From Pseudomonas putida (GTDB lineage: Bacteria; Pseudomonadota; Gammaproteobacteria; Pseudomonadales; Pseudomonadaceae): a stretch of DNA of 64,000 nucleotides. Where the stretch lies: assembly GCF_028682175.1 (NCBI RefSeq), contig NZ_JANHKS010000007.1, positions 62,001 to 126,000 on the forward strand, read 5' to 3'. Within the stretch, counting starts at the first letter, position 1, and every line of letters starts with the position of its first letter. This document shows positions 9,501 to 17,735 of this stretch, in pieces. The notes beneath the pieces are model-generated. The model had not been told where the DNA came from and did not search any database. It worked only from the letters and a program-made list of their open reading frames with translations. The translations under genes were made by a program, and so were the position numbers.

Positions 9501-12500
9501 AGCTGCGTGATGTGGCCGACACCACCACCAGCCGCAGCGACATGCTCGAACGCCTGATCTGGAACAGCATCGATGTCATCGCCACTGTCCTGACCCTGCC
9601 CTTTCCGCCTGCCAGCTTCGCGGTCGGCATTGCCCTGTCCCTGCGCGACAGCCTGCGTGCACTCAAGGCGCTGACGGGGTCGAATCCCGAAGAGGCCGGC
9701 ATGCACGTCATCGCTTCGGTGCTCAACAGCCTGGGCGCCGCGGGGGATCTCAGCGCAGGGCTGAAAGGCTTTGGTGGTGTGATGCGCAAGCTGTCCAGCG
9801 AGCCCTCTGCGGCGCCCCTGCCCGTCACGCTGCAACGCGCCTCGAGCCTGCCGACCTATGACGAACTGTTTCCCGTCCAGCTTCAGGATGAAGCGGCGTA
9901 CGTCACCCGGCCCAACGTCAATCGCCACGTCGAGGTCTACAAACCATTAGGTTCCGGTTCCGACGAGGCCTATGCCACCCGGCACTACGCGGTTATGGAT
10001 AACAACGGCGCATGGCAGCCTCTGGGCCAGGCCCCCGCTGTGCCACGCCCCCAGGGGCCGAGGGTGGTCAACGCTGACCGTGTAGTGGACATCTCGCTGG
10101 AAGGTTTGCCTCGGATCACCGAAGGCCACGCCCGAGGTGTCAGCCTGGGGATCAATGGCAAGTCGTACATCGAGATGGACGGTCTGGTCTACCAGGTCAA
10201 CTACGACACTCATCTGCGCAGCTGGTACATCGTCGACCCTGCCAACCCCTATGCCTTTTTCGGTCGCCAGCCGGTGAGCCTGAACGACCAGGGTGGGTGG
10301 CAGTTGCGCCAGGCCCCGGCGCTGCGCGGTGGCGTCAACGGCAGGCATGGCACCTATCGCGCATTGGCCCAGGACAGCGCTGGCGATCAGGCAGCCGGCG
10401 TCAGTCGGGTCGAGTATGAGATGCCGGCCGACGTCCGGCGTGATCTTGATGTGATCCTGAAAACAGTCGAGGACGATCAGCTGGGGTTGGGACTGGGTGA
10501 ATTCTTCGCGATCTACTACGGAGAAATGCGCCAGGTCTACGCCAGACTCAAAGGCAATCTCTACCGCGATGCCCAGGCGTTTTTCTCAACACCCCCCGTG
10601 CTGGCGCCAAGGCCAACGCTGCCTGCCGTCGATCCCTCGACCTCCGTGGGTAGCCTTCTGGAAAACCTGTTGACCCACAGCAACGGCCTGGTGCTCAGTG
10701 AGGGGCCCAAGTCCGTTGCCAGCAAACGCCTGTTGATCAGCCACATGCAGACACTGGTGGAGCAACGCGTGGAGGTTATCTACCTGCCGCATCTGTTCAC
10801 TGACAAACACGTGAAAAAGCTGGCCAAATACCGCGCAAAGGGCAGCAAATTCCGCTCCGGATCCCATGAACTCAGGAATCACCTGGCCTCCATCAACGAT
10901 GGAGCGCTGGACAACCTCAGCCAGGAATTCGACTACTACCACCTCATCAAACAGGCGCACCGTCACAACATCGAGATCCGCCCGCTGAGCGCATCGACGA
11001 GCTACCCGGTGGACGCACTGCCTCTCGCTGCCGCCGCCGATGACAGCACTGCGACGCAGAAGATGAGCAACTATTACGCTCACAGGGTCATCAGCGATGA
11101 TGTCGCCAGCAATCCCGATCGGCGCTGGGTCGCGCTGCTCGAGCACAAGTTTGCCAACACCCGGGATAACGTGCCGGGCGTGGCAGAACTGGAAGGCGCA
11201 ATCAGCGTCCACATCGCCGACCTGCCTGCCGACAGCGCGACGCTTATCCGCCGTGAAGCCGACCGGGCCCTGCCCGATGGCGGATTGATACGCAGTGACT
11301 ACACCATAGGTTACGCCCGGTCAGTATCGGCCGAAGCGCCGCAATCCACCCTCGTGCAGGTGGAACACGCCGTGCAAGACACCCGCATCACCGACGGTGG
11401 CATGCGCTGGGACGGTATGTCAGGCTGGCAGCGCATCGCGCCTCAGGAGTGGGTACCCGTGGGTCCGCAAACGCCACTGCAACTGTCGCTGGCCGACGCT
11501 GCGTACGAAATGCCGGTGACCTCCAGGGACACACTTTACGAGCTCACGCTCTACAACCGCCGCGGTATGGACACCCGCTACATGTCTACCGATGAGCGCC
11601 TGCGCATCGTCGAGGACCAGTTCGCCACCTTGCGCGACAAACTTCGCGAAGACGCCGGGCAGGTCCTGACCGTCGAGCTGGCACCTCGCCCGACGATGCC
11701 AGTCATCGAGCCGCAGATCAGCACGCCGACCTTCATCGAGCGCCTGTATCAGCAAACCGACGGCATGGTCATCGGCGAGTACCACAGTTCCATCGGCAGC
11801 AAGAAACTCATCATCGACAACATGCCGCTGCTGGCTGAACAGAAAGTCCAGACGCTGTATCTGGAGCACGTGCTCACCGACCTGCACCAACTGGATCTCG
11901 ACCGTTTCGCCGAGACCGGCGTGATGAACAAGCACCTGCTGCTAACCCTGCAAAAACTCGACACCGGCCATATGACCGATCCGGCCAAGGTGTATACCTT
12001 CGAGAGGCTGGTGGTGAAGGCCCGCGAGCACGGTATCGAAGTGCGCGCCATCGATTGCGCGGCCAGCTACCATCTCAAGGGGATGCGCAACGCGACAACG
12101 ACCGCCCGCCAGGAAATGTTCAGCTACTTCGCCTCGCGCACCATCCGCAAGCACCAGGCAACGGTAGGCACGCACAAATGGGTAGCGCTGGTGGGTAACA
12201 GCCACAGCAATACGTTCGCCGACACCGTGCCGGGTCTGGCCGAACTGGAGGCTGCAATTGGCGTGCGGGTCAACGATGTGCCCCTCGGTTCACCTTCTGG
12301 TGTTTCCGTAGACGCCGGCGAGAACGTCGGAATTCACCTGAGCCTTCAGAAGCAGTTCATCAGAGGGGATTTCGAGGTGCGGGTCGAGGTGATGGAAACG
12401 CCCATTCCGATACCTGTCGGACCGATTGAGCGAGCCAAAGCAAAGCTTCCACTGCCAGGGATGTTCATCGTGGATCGCCAGGGCGATGTTCCGCTCATCG

Positions 12501-12670
12501 TTCACCGCTCACGGGATCTGGCGATTCATACCACGCCAGTGAAGATTGACGACGCTGGCAAGCTCTTCCTGGACCGCCCGACCTGGACAGCCGTGCATAT
12601 GCAACCCTATGACGACATCGACGCACTGGTGCAGGCCCTGCAAGGCATGAACCTGACCCTCATCAAGTAA
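6590..12670 (+). CDS. Large dermonecrotic-toxin-like protein with tandem Tiki/ChaN-like domains
   Basis: A 2026-residue protein. The start is ATG 6590, with AGGAAG eight bases upstream; the longer 6512 frame is not needed. Reading order: two diverged copies of a DUF6543-like toxin module (about residues 330-490 and 670-830; shared features are 'LTPTYIARLINQLK'/'LTPANVTGSVRGKW' and 'LQGHITPEDFEHI'/'LKGHIDATHYQWL'); a hydrophobic segment around residue 1000 ('VIATVLTLPFPPASFAVGIA'); then a duplicated unit of about 360 residues (YEMP at 1276 and 1639), each holding a domain resembling the EreA/ChaN/Tiki fold also seen in the Pasteurella toxin C2 region. Copy 2 keeps G1729-E1730-Y-H1732, E1759-H1760, H1828 and H1872; copy 1 has lost the matching residues. 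There is no signal peptide, no neighbouring secretion or immunity gene, and codon use looks native. Function is inferred, not shown. Confidence 0.7.
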   Translation: MQTFDPDNVVTLSPPQDPAAALQSLKRWQTELSTELANLPKAPQALLDALKAKDAGQIETQVEAFLQQLNEFWLAPSAFNSPRRNWFATSLARSFRDEVAFKAHERELSRDAAQCLPALAKAGQENPQDSINSHSLHIRINDQTQAEIKGALVMSTETGKTLLALPGSGLIEFATRDAMLEKVVAWLNDPVLRWALLVNADQRHQEAALAVIEDSQLFIEAFSLSDVQLQAITVDPYRHALARQASKQRKDVRYVCGEGLLADTALHARQIESAAAMDGLFGPSGMLVRWQQVLDERELSKSLPDWLKLASLDDRKAYMARMERYDLARLALSGALNGAGSATEYAQVTLRTHLASDLGYDLAPEAITVSTHRTLPVTGEDYVVSNNLLQLALHGLHPGDEQPGSAFLTRTTLSIGNAQADASHPALTPTYIARLINQLKLRVSFGQYQCAAYAKQANQTLLAEQMRLQLGESILAAKLQGHITPEDFEHIEQFTASAGKSARQVTAQQIRINGTDIMGRMLVFRIADSQGNLERLVMFTSHSPKQQFHGFHNQTQLLHELVGWTASPDMSQYLLQQAAATNRPALQATLESLRNKPFPGKDFLELVPLASYDDALQAQVNELIGVMHSNQDAHTPDWLVTADDAQRQELVALEDAVKGAIDNYAAKPHTHVEAFDAYVHRRASQSINRLLNTPTGSVDPDQIIITSERETLTYTQMIRDGYDDSIGLLTPTADTVATFSGPEGVDLSRLTPANVTGSVRGKWLADGYIEHIRSTLLDPVSAGYRYRRQASTLITQLQMKAAALRSVLKGHIDATHYQWLLPSLQNLHDDEPSTRESHPVYPLQIHIDKPFIASRTHLFEHLVIPDTDLSYVETVQGCFALLPTTINLAALLYTPQAPDGQEFRLFSSFEQSLAQPGMIDYYKDRCRVDARRILSFFLNDMKQGNATKAPLLKDAIPEFARACFDRPIERKLRDVADTTTSRSDMLERLIWNSIDVIATVLTLPFPPASFAVGIALSLRDSLRALKALTGSNPEEAGMHVIASVLNSLGAAGDLSAGLKGFGGVMRKLSSEPSAAPLPVTLQRASSLPTYDELFPVQLQDEAAYVTRPNVNRHVEVYKPLGSGSDEAYATRHYAVMDNNGAWQPLGQAPAVPRPQGPRVVNADRVVDISLEGLPRITEGHARGVSLGINGKSYIEMDGLVYQVNYDTHLRSWYIVDPANPYAFFGRQPVSLNDQGGWQLRQAPALRGGVNGRHGTYRALAQDSAGDQAAGVSRVEYEMPADVRRDLDVILKTVEDDQLGLGLGEFFAIYYGEMRQVYARLKGNLYRDAQAFFSTPPVLAPRPTLPAVDPSTSVGSLLENLLTHSNGLVLSEGPKSVASKRLLISHMQTLVEQRVEVIYLPHLFTDKHVKKLAKYRAKGSKFRSGSHELRNHLASINDGALDNLSQEFDYYHLIKQAHRHNIEIRPLSASTSYPVDALPLAAAADDSTATQKMSNYYAHRVISDDVASNPDRRWVALLEHKFANTRDNVPGVAELEGAISVHIADLPADSATLIRREADRALPDGGLIRSDYTIGYARSVSAEAPQSTLVQVEHAVQDTRITDGGMRWDGMSGWQRIAPQEWVPVGPQTPLQLSLADAAYEMPVTSRDTLYELTLYNRRGMDTRYMSTDERLRIVEDQFATLRDKLREDAGQVLTVELAPRPTMPVIEPQISTPTFIERLYQQTDGMVIGEYHSSIGSKKLIIDNMPLLAEQKVQTLYLEHVLTDLHQLDLDRFAETGVMNKHLLLTLQKLDTGHMTDPAKVYTFERLVVKAREHGIEVRAIDCAASYHLKGMRNATTTARQEMFSYFASRTIRKHQATVGTHKWVALVGNSHSNTFADTVPGLAELEAAIGVRVNDVPLGSPSGVSVDAGENVGIHLSLQKQFIRGDFEVRVEVMETPIPIPVGPIERAKAKLPLPGMFIVDRQGDVPLIVHRSRDLAIHTTPVKIDDAGKLFLDRPTWTAVHMQPYDDIDALVQALQGMNLTLIK

Positions 12671-12677
12671 CCCACCA

Positions 12678-12705
12678 GGGTGGCGACCCTCACGGGCGGC
12701 CACCC
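12678..12705. terminator. Possible bidirectional hairpin between convergent genes
   Basis: GGGTGGC (12678-12684) pairs with GCCACCC (12699-12705) across a 14-base loop, between the stop of the plus-strand toxin gene and the stop of the minus-strand kinase gene. There is no U-run on either side, so it could be a weak terminator or only a transcript-end stabiliser. Confidence 0.35.
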
Positions 12706-12710
12706 ACCCC

Positions 12711-14150
12711 TCAAGGAGCCTTGGGCAGGCGCTGTTCCAGCAATTGGTGCAGCGCGCTGTCCGCCGGCCAGTTGCGCATGAAGCGTGCGCGATCCCTGGC
12801 GAAGGCCGCAGCGAAAGTGCTTTGGGAGCCGTGCTGACACATCGCATCCAGATCGATCAGCGCCCAGCGGTCCTGATGCCAGAACACGTTATGCCCCTTC
12901 AGATCGCCATGGCTGATTCGCTCGCGCAGCAATCTCGCGAACAGCTCGTCGAGCGCCTGCAACTCGCTTTCCGGTGCATCGCCCTGTGCGACATAGGGCG
13001 CGAAGCGCTCGATGATGTCCGGCCCCGGCAGGTACTCGGTGACCAGGTACGCCTTGCGCCGCAACCAGAAGAATCGCTGTTCCAGCAACGCAAGCGGCCT
13101 GGGCGTGGCGATACCGAGAAACATCAGGCGGTTGCCTTCGCGCCAGGAGTGCCAGGCACGGCTGGGGCGCCAGAAACGCTTGAGCCAGTGAGCGAAATTC
13201 TTGATGTTGTAGCGCTTGATGACCAGTTCACGCCCGGCCACGTCGGCCTTGGCGACGCTGGCGGCACCGCCGGTCTTGTACAGGTGGCCGCCGTCGATCA
13301 GCGCATCGGCCTGGTCGAGCACCGGCAGCATCGCGGGCTCTTCCTCACGGCGAATGGCGCGCAGGGCGAACGGGCCATCGGCCACGCTGAACAGGCTGCA
13401 GTCGCGGCCAACCTTGGTCAGGAAATCCTTCAGGCGCCAGCTGCTGACCTTGTCGATCTGCTTTTGCAGGGCCTCGACCGGCAGCGCATGCTCGCCGTTG
13501 CCCAGCAGGTAATAGACCAGCAGTTCTTCGGTGAAGGGCTCAAGTGACTTGGGCAACTGAGCGAAAAACACGCCGAGGTTTTCCAGCACCTTCTGCCGGG
13601 ACAGCGGCTTGCCTGCTTCTTCAGCCCGGATGCCGGCGCCGTCGATCAGGTACAGCTTGCCGTCATGGCGCAGCAGGTTGTCCAGGTGCAGGTCGTCCTG
13701 CCACAGGCCCTTGGCGTGCATCTGCGCAACGGCGCCGAGTGCCTCGCCAATCACCGCCTGTTGCTCGTCAGCCAGGGGCGGCAACGATTCGACGGACTTC
13801 CAGGCATCGCCCAGGCTTTGCGCCTGATCGAGAAACTCGAACAGTAGCCAGCCACCTTCGCCTTCCTGCAACCCTTCGGCCAGCAGCAGTGGCGTGGTCA
13901 GGCCTTGCTCGGCCAACAACTGCACACCGGCGCGCTCACGCTGAAAATGCCGGGACGCCTTGCTGCCCACCAGCAGTTTGGCCAGCACCGGGCGACCACG
14001 CCAGACGCCGGCGCCCACGTAACGCTGCCCCGGCAGTACACGCAGCAAGCTGAGCAGTTGCAACTGCGCAGGACCTGCCGCATCGGCCAGTTCGATGCTC
14101 AACGGCAGCGCTGGCGTACGACCGGCGTTTTTCAGTTCAGACAAACGCAT
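12711..14150 (-). CDS. Tandem LPS/InaA-type kinase (PA5006-like)
   Basis: A 479-residue protein with two kinase-like halves. The first (about residues 40-200) has 'LAKLL' as the Lys strand, 'WQDDLHLDNLL' as catalytic loop and 'YLIDGAG' as metal loop. The second (about residues 290-470) has 'ELVIKRYN', 'ISHGDLKGHNVFW' and 'ALIDLDAM'. The second lobe keeps all canonical residues; the first has Gln-Asp in place of His-Gly-Asp or His-Arg-Asp. It matches PA5006 in gene order. The family phosphorylates LPS core heptose or related sugars in the cytoplasm. It is separated from the next upstream kinase gene by a REP doublet and converges with the toxin gene. Confidence 0.8.
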   Translation of the reverse strand: MRLSELKNAGRTPALPLSIELADAAGPAQLQLLSLLRVLPGQRYVGAGVWRGRPVLAKLLVGSKASRHFQRERAGVQLLAEQGLTTPLLLAEGLQEGEGGWLLFEFLDQAQSLGDAWKSVESLPPLADEQQAVIGEALGAVAQMHAKGLWQDDLHLDNLLRHDGKLYLIDGAGIRAEEAGKPLSRQKVLENLGVFFAQLPKSLEPFTEELLVYYLLGNGEHALPVEALQKQIDKVSSWRLKDFLTKVGRDCSLFSVADGPFALRAIRREEEPAMLPVLDQADALIDGGHLYKTGGAASVAKADVAGRELVIKRYNIKNFAHWLKRFWRPSRAWHSWREGNRLMFLGIATPRPLALLEQRFFWLRRKAYLVTEYLPGPDIIERFAPYVAQGDAPESELQALDELFARLLRERISHGDLKGHNVFWHQDRWALIDLDAMCQHGSQSTFAAAFARDRARFMRNWPADSALHQLLEQRLPKAP

Positions 14151-14201
14151 CGGCGTCCTCTTTATTCAAGCGAGATCGGTGACATTACAGGCCACGCATA
14201 A

Positions 14202-14297
14202 CCTGTGGGAGTGAGCTTGCTCACGAAGACGGTCGATCTAACACAAAAGGTGTATGGGATGCACCGGCCCCTTCGTGAGCAAGCTCACTCCCACAGG
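14202..14297. repeat. REP doublet (REPIN), GTGGGAGTGAGC variant
   Basis: Two inverted REP arms: CCTGTGGGAGTGAGCTTGCT begins the left arm, and its reverse complement ends the right arm. The spacer is about 42 bases. It lies between two minus-strand kinase genes and could form a stable RNA hairpin there. Confidence 0.9.
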
Positions 14298-14321
14298 TCC
14301 GCATTCCATTCCACACCATGT

Positions 14322-15077
14322 CTATCGGCCGCTGCGTTTATGGCTGCCGCGCCTTGCAAGCCGCTGCCACCAGGAATCCACCAGCCCGCTGTCGCTCGGC
14401 GCGTGCAGATAGGCGGCGAGCAGTTCGCGGATTTCGGCTTCGTTCCACATCGGCGCCCGGCGCAGCAGCGGCTCGATGTCCTTGACCCGGTCACGCTGGC
14501 CGAAGATCGACTTGCGGGTTTTCTCAAGGTCGATCAGTTGCGCCAGGTACGCGCCGCCGCGGGCCTTGAGAAAAATATGCTTGGGATAGAAACAGCCATG
14601 CACCTGCCCGGCCTTGTGCAGCGTGCGCGCCAGTTGGCCGCAGGCCTGCAGGATCGCCAGGCGCTGGGTCGCGGACAGTTCGGCCCACTGCGTCAGCAGC
14701 GCATCCAGGTCGGTCCAGCCGTCCAGGGCGCGGGTCATCAGGATCGCGCGGCGCTCGCCGTTGACCTTTTTCTCGCCGTAGAACACCGCATGCAGCGCCG
14801 GAATACCGAGCTTCTGGTACAGGCTGATGTTGCGGAACTCGCGAGAGAACGACGGCTCGCCGAACGGATGATGCAGCGTGTGGGTCAGGTAGTTGCTCTG
14901 GCGCTTGAGGTAATACCCCGAGCCCTCGAGCTCCAGACGAAACACGCTACTCCAGCCTCCGCGGCCGGTGTTGGGCTCATCGACGGCATCGAGCTCGACG
15001 TCCCACAATGAATCGAAATCCGCCAGGCCATGGCGCTCCAGCAGCGCACGGTCGGCGTCGGCAATGAACAGGCTCAT
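14322..15077 (-). CDS. LPS kinase-like protein with altered catalytic loop (PA5007-like)
   Basis: A 251-residue InaA/WaaP-family protein in the position of PA5007. The Lys strand region reads 'YYLKRQSNYLTH'. The loop that in WaaP reads 'HRDCYLCHF' here reads 'HGCFYPKHIF', so Cys162 stands where the catalytic Asp belongs. The later metal-binding 'LIDLEKTR' is kept. It may be an atypical kinase or a pseudokinase partner of the neighbouring enzymes. The start overlaps the stop of the preceding kinase gene (ATGA), so the two are translated together. Confidence 0.8.
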   Translation of the reverse strand: MSLFIADADRALLERHGLADFDSLWDVELDAVDEPNTGRGGWSSVFRLELEGSGYYLKRQSNYLTHTLHHPFGEPSFSREFRNISLYQKLGIPALHAVFYGEKKVNGERRAILMTRALDGWTDLDALLTQWAELSATQRLAILQACGQLARTLHKAGQVHGCFYPKHIFLKARGGAYLAQLIDLEKTRKSIFGQRDRVKDIEPLLRRAPMWNEAEIRELLAAYLHAPSDSGLVDSWWQRLARRGSHKRSGR

Positions 15078-15808
15078 TCGCGCCCCTCGAAAAAGCTGAC
15101 GATATGACGAATGCGCTTCTTGTCCGAGTCATTCAGGCGCTCGCGCCCGCGGTATTGCAGATAGAAACGCAGGCGCTGGGTGGCGGACAGGTGATATTTG
15201 GCCACCTTGTCCAGACACGCCAGGTCCTTGGTGATCCGGTAGCGCAGCATGAAGCTGACCCAGAAAGCCCCGTTGGGGCAATCGATCAGGAACACCGTGG
15301 ACTGATCGTCCACCAGCAGGTTGCGCCACTTCAGATCGTTATGGGTGAAGTGATTGTCGTGCATGGTGCGCGTGTAACGAGCCACCTGCTGACTGATGCG
15401 GTTGACCCACGAACGGTCCTTGAGACGTTCATCGTGATGCCGGGCAATTTCCGATAAATCCTCGGTGCGTGGCAATTCACGGGTAATCAACGCCCCGCGA
15501 TCATAGGCCGCGCCATTGCGCTCCAGCCCCCAGGCCACCACTTCGGCAGTGGGAATGCCCCACTTGGCGAAGCGCTTTAGGTTCTGCCACTCGGACTTGA
15601 CCCGAGGGCGCCCCAGATAGCGGCGCAGGCCCTTGCCCGCCGCGACGTAGCGCTTGACGTAGTAATTCACGCCACCGCGCTCGACGCGAATCACCTCGGA
15701 CAGAGGGTCACGGGTCAGGCGCTCGCCCTGCAAGGCAAACACCGCATCCAGCGAGCCGAAGTCGTCAGCCAGCCCGGCGTATTCAGGTTCAAGGTTCCAA
15801 CCCGCCAT
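15074..15808 (-). CDS. LPS core kinase, InaA family (PA5008-like)
   Basis: A 244-residue kinase starting 'MAGWNLEPEY' at ATG 15808, which overlaps the waaP stop as TGATG. The longer frame to 15871 lies wholly within waaP and is rejected. It has 'NYYVKRYVAAGKG' (Lys strand), 'HFTHNDLKWRNLLV' (catalytic loop with Asp and Asn) and 'VFLIDCPNG' (metal loop). It is the PA5008 equivalent, sometimes called WapP in Pseudomonas; that name is from synteny. The protein probably phosphorylates inner-core heptose and acts together with WaaP. Confidence 0.85.
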   Translation of the reverse strand: MAGWNLEPEYAGLADDFGSLDAVFALQGERLTRDPLSEVIRVERGGVNYYVKRYVAAGKGLRRYLGRPRVKSEWQNLKRFAKWGIPTAEVVAWGLERNGAAYDRGALITRELPRTEDLSEIARHHDERLKDRSWVNRISQQVARYTRTMHDNHFTHNDLKWRNLLVDDQSTVFLIDCPNGAFWVSFMLRYRITKDLACLDKVAKYHLSATQRLRFYLQYRGRERLNDSDKKRIRHIVSFFEGRE

Positions 15809-16614
15809 CAGAGCGCGTCCCCGTAGCGGAGTTTGCGCTGATACAGCTTCTCGGCCTTGGCCTCCAGCCACACCAGCAGCGCCGACTCCTCGGCGAGGAT
15901 CTTGCGCAGCGGCTGCTGGAAGTAGCCCTTGAGAAAACGCAGCTTGTCGCGGCGGGTCAGGCCGATGTCCAGCGCCGAGAAATACAGCGCGGCCAGGTCC
16001 TTGTTGCGCCAGCGCATGGTGATCGCCGGGCGGGTCTGGGCACGGTGCAGGTCGATCACCGACAGCTTGAAGCTGTCAGGGGTGACCGGCGTGTCGGTGT
16101 GCAGCAGAAAGTGGCACAGGTAGCAGTCGCGGTGGTTGACCCCGGCGCGGTGCATCATGCCCACCAGGCGCGCCACTTCGGCAATGTAGGCCCGTTTCAT
16201 GCGCGGCTCGGGCGGCTCTTTGACCCAATTGATGCTGACGTCTTCCATGCTGACGGTGGGCGCCAGCTCTTCGGTGACGATGAACGAATGCTGCGCCGCC
16301 GGGTTGCTGCCACGCTCGCCGTAGGCCACGGAGGTCATGGTCGGCACGCCGACTTCGGTGAGGCGGTTGATCGCTTCGAATTCCTTGCCCGCGCCCAGCA
16401 CCGGCAGTTTGGCCGTCAGCAGGTTCTTGGCGACTTCGCCCCAGCCGATGCCGCGATGGATCTTGACGAAATAGCCCCGCCCGTCGACTTCGGTACGCAG
16501 GGTGCGGCGGTTTTCCAGCTCGCGATAGACCTCGCCCTGCAACTGCTCCACGGCGTCGAACGCATCGCGCCCGGCCCAGAGCGACTTGAAGGGTTCAGCA
16601 AGGATCAGTTTCAT
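15808..16614 (-). CDS. waaP: Heptose I kinase WaaP (RfaP)
   Basis: A 268-residue LPS core heptose kinase. It has 'YFVKIHRGIGWGEVAKNLL' as Lys strand, the diagnostic catalytic loop 'HRAGVNHRDCYLCHFLL', and 'LSVIDLHRAQ' as metal loop. WaaP uses ATP to phosphorylate heptose I of the inner core, a step reported as essential in P. aeruginosa. The ATG overlaps the waaG stop by four bases and the stop overlaps the next kinase start, so it sits inside a tightly coupled waaF-C-G-P operon. Length equals that of known WaaP proteins. Confidence 0.95.
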   Translation of the reverse strand: MKLILAEPFKSLWAGRDAFDAVEQLQGEVYRELENRRTLRTEVDGRGYFVKIHRGIGWGEVAKNLLTAKLPVLGAGKEFEAINRLTEVGVPTMTSVAYGERGSNPAAQHSFIVTEELAPTVSMEDVSINWVKEPPEPRMKRAYIAEVARLVGMMHRAGVNHRDCYLCHFLLHTDTPVTPDSFKLSVIDLHRAQTRPAITMRWRNKDLAALYFSALDIGLTRRDKLRFLKGYFQQPLRKILAEESALLVWLEAKAEKLYQRKLRYGDAL

Positions 16615-17735
16615 CCGTTGTGCTCCGCCAGAATCACATCCGCAGCGTGCTGCGGCATGCTGTAAAGGTCAGCCGTGTCGGCGAATGCCAGGCCGTTCTG
16701 GCCCCAGGTCGTACGCGCGGCATCGTCGGTGAGCATGCGCGCCAGGTACTGGTTGAGCTGGTTCTGCTCGAAAGGCTCGTCGAGCACCAGGCCGCTGTCG
16801 GCCTCGGCGATGTAATGGGCATAGCCGCACACCGCGCTCACCAGCACCGGCAAACCGGCCACCAGCGCTTCGAGCAGGACGGTGCCGGTGTTTTCGTTGT
16901 AGGCCGGGTGAATCAGCACATCGGCGCCCAACAGGAAACGCGGGATGTCACTGCGCCCTTTCATGAAGGTCACGTTGTCGCCCAGGCCCAGCGCGGTGCT
17001 TTGCAGCTGGAAGACCTTAGGGTCGTCCTGGCCGATGACAAACAGACGAGTGCGCTTGCGCAACGCCTGGGGCAAGGCCGCCAGCGCCTTGAGGCTGCGG
17101 TCCACGCCCTTGGTCTTGAAGCCCGAGCCGATCTGCACCAGCAGCAGGTCATCGTCGCCCAGCTTGAACTCACGACGAAACTCGGCACGAATCTCGGCGG
17201 CATTGGCCGGCGCGCGACGGTCTTGGGAAATCCCCGGCGGCAGCAGATGGAAGCGCGAAAGCGGGGTGTCGTAGTGCTTGATGAACAGCGGCTGCTGCAC
17301 TTCGGAAATCATCAGCACTTCGGTTTTCGCATCCTTGGCGAACACCGCGCGCTCGTAGTCGGCGAAGTGGCGATAACGGCCCCAGTACTTGTACAGGCCG
17401 TGACGCAGGTTCTGCGCCTTGTCTTCATAGCAGCCGTCGGCGGCGTAATACACGTCCAGCCCAGGCATCTTGTTGAAGCCGATCAGACGGTCAACCGGGC
17501 GCCTGGCCAGGTCGGCGTTCATCCAGTCGGTGAGCTTTTCGTTGCGGCGGTGGTTGAAGATCGCCTTGACCGGCGCCACCAGCACCTCGAAGCCAGGGGG
17601 CACGTCACCTTCCCAGATCAGGGTGTAGACGCGGATCGAGTGGCCGCGCTGCTGACACTCCAGGGCAATGCGCATGAAATCGCGCTGCAAGCCGCCGAAG
17701 GGAAAGTATTTATAAAGCACGAATGCCAGTTGCAT
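16611..17735 (-). CDS. waaG: LPS core glucosyltransferase I WaaG
   Basis: A 374-residue GT4 glycosyltransferase. The start is ATG 17735, giving 'MQLAFVLYKYFPFGGLQRD', the usual WaaG N terminus; the 17819 frame is an artefact extending into waaC. The start overlaps the waaC stop (TGATG). The donor lobe shows 'IHPAYNENTGTVLLEALVAGLPVLV', the Glu-rich GT4 signature. WaaG adds the first outer-core sugar to heptose II; in Pseudomonas this is galactosamine rather than glucose. It acts at the inner face of the cytoplasmic membrane. Confidence 0.93.
   Translation of the reverse strand: MQLAFVLYKYFPFGGLQRDFMRIALECQQRGHSIRVYTLIWEGDVPPGFEVLVAPVKAIFNHRRNEKLTDWMNADLARRPVDRLIGFNKMPGLDVYYAADGCYEDKAQNLRHGLYKYWGRYRHFADYERAVFAKDAKTEVLMISEVQQPLFIKHYDTPLSRFHLLPPGISQDRRAPANAAEIRAEFRREFKLGDDDLLLVQIGSGFKTKGVDRSLKALAALPQALRKRTRLFVIGQDDPKVFQLQSTALGLGDNVTFMKGRSDIPRFLLGADVLIHPAYNENTGTVLLEALVAGLPVLVSAVCGYAHYIAEADSGLVLDEPFEQNQLNQYLARMLTDDAARTTWGQNGLAFADTADLYSMPQHAADVILAEHNG

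Noticed and set aside
12671..12710. A search for an immunity gene beside the toxin
   Set aside because: Only 40 bases separate the toxin from the convergent kinase gene, and upstream there is only the wapO promoter region; no small ORF is credible.
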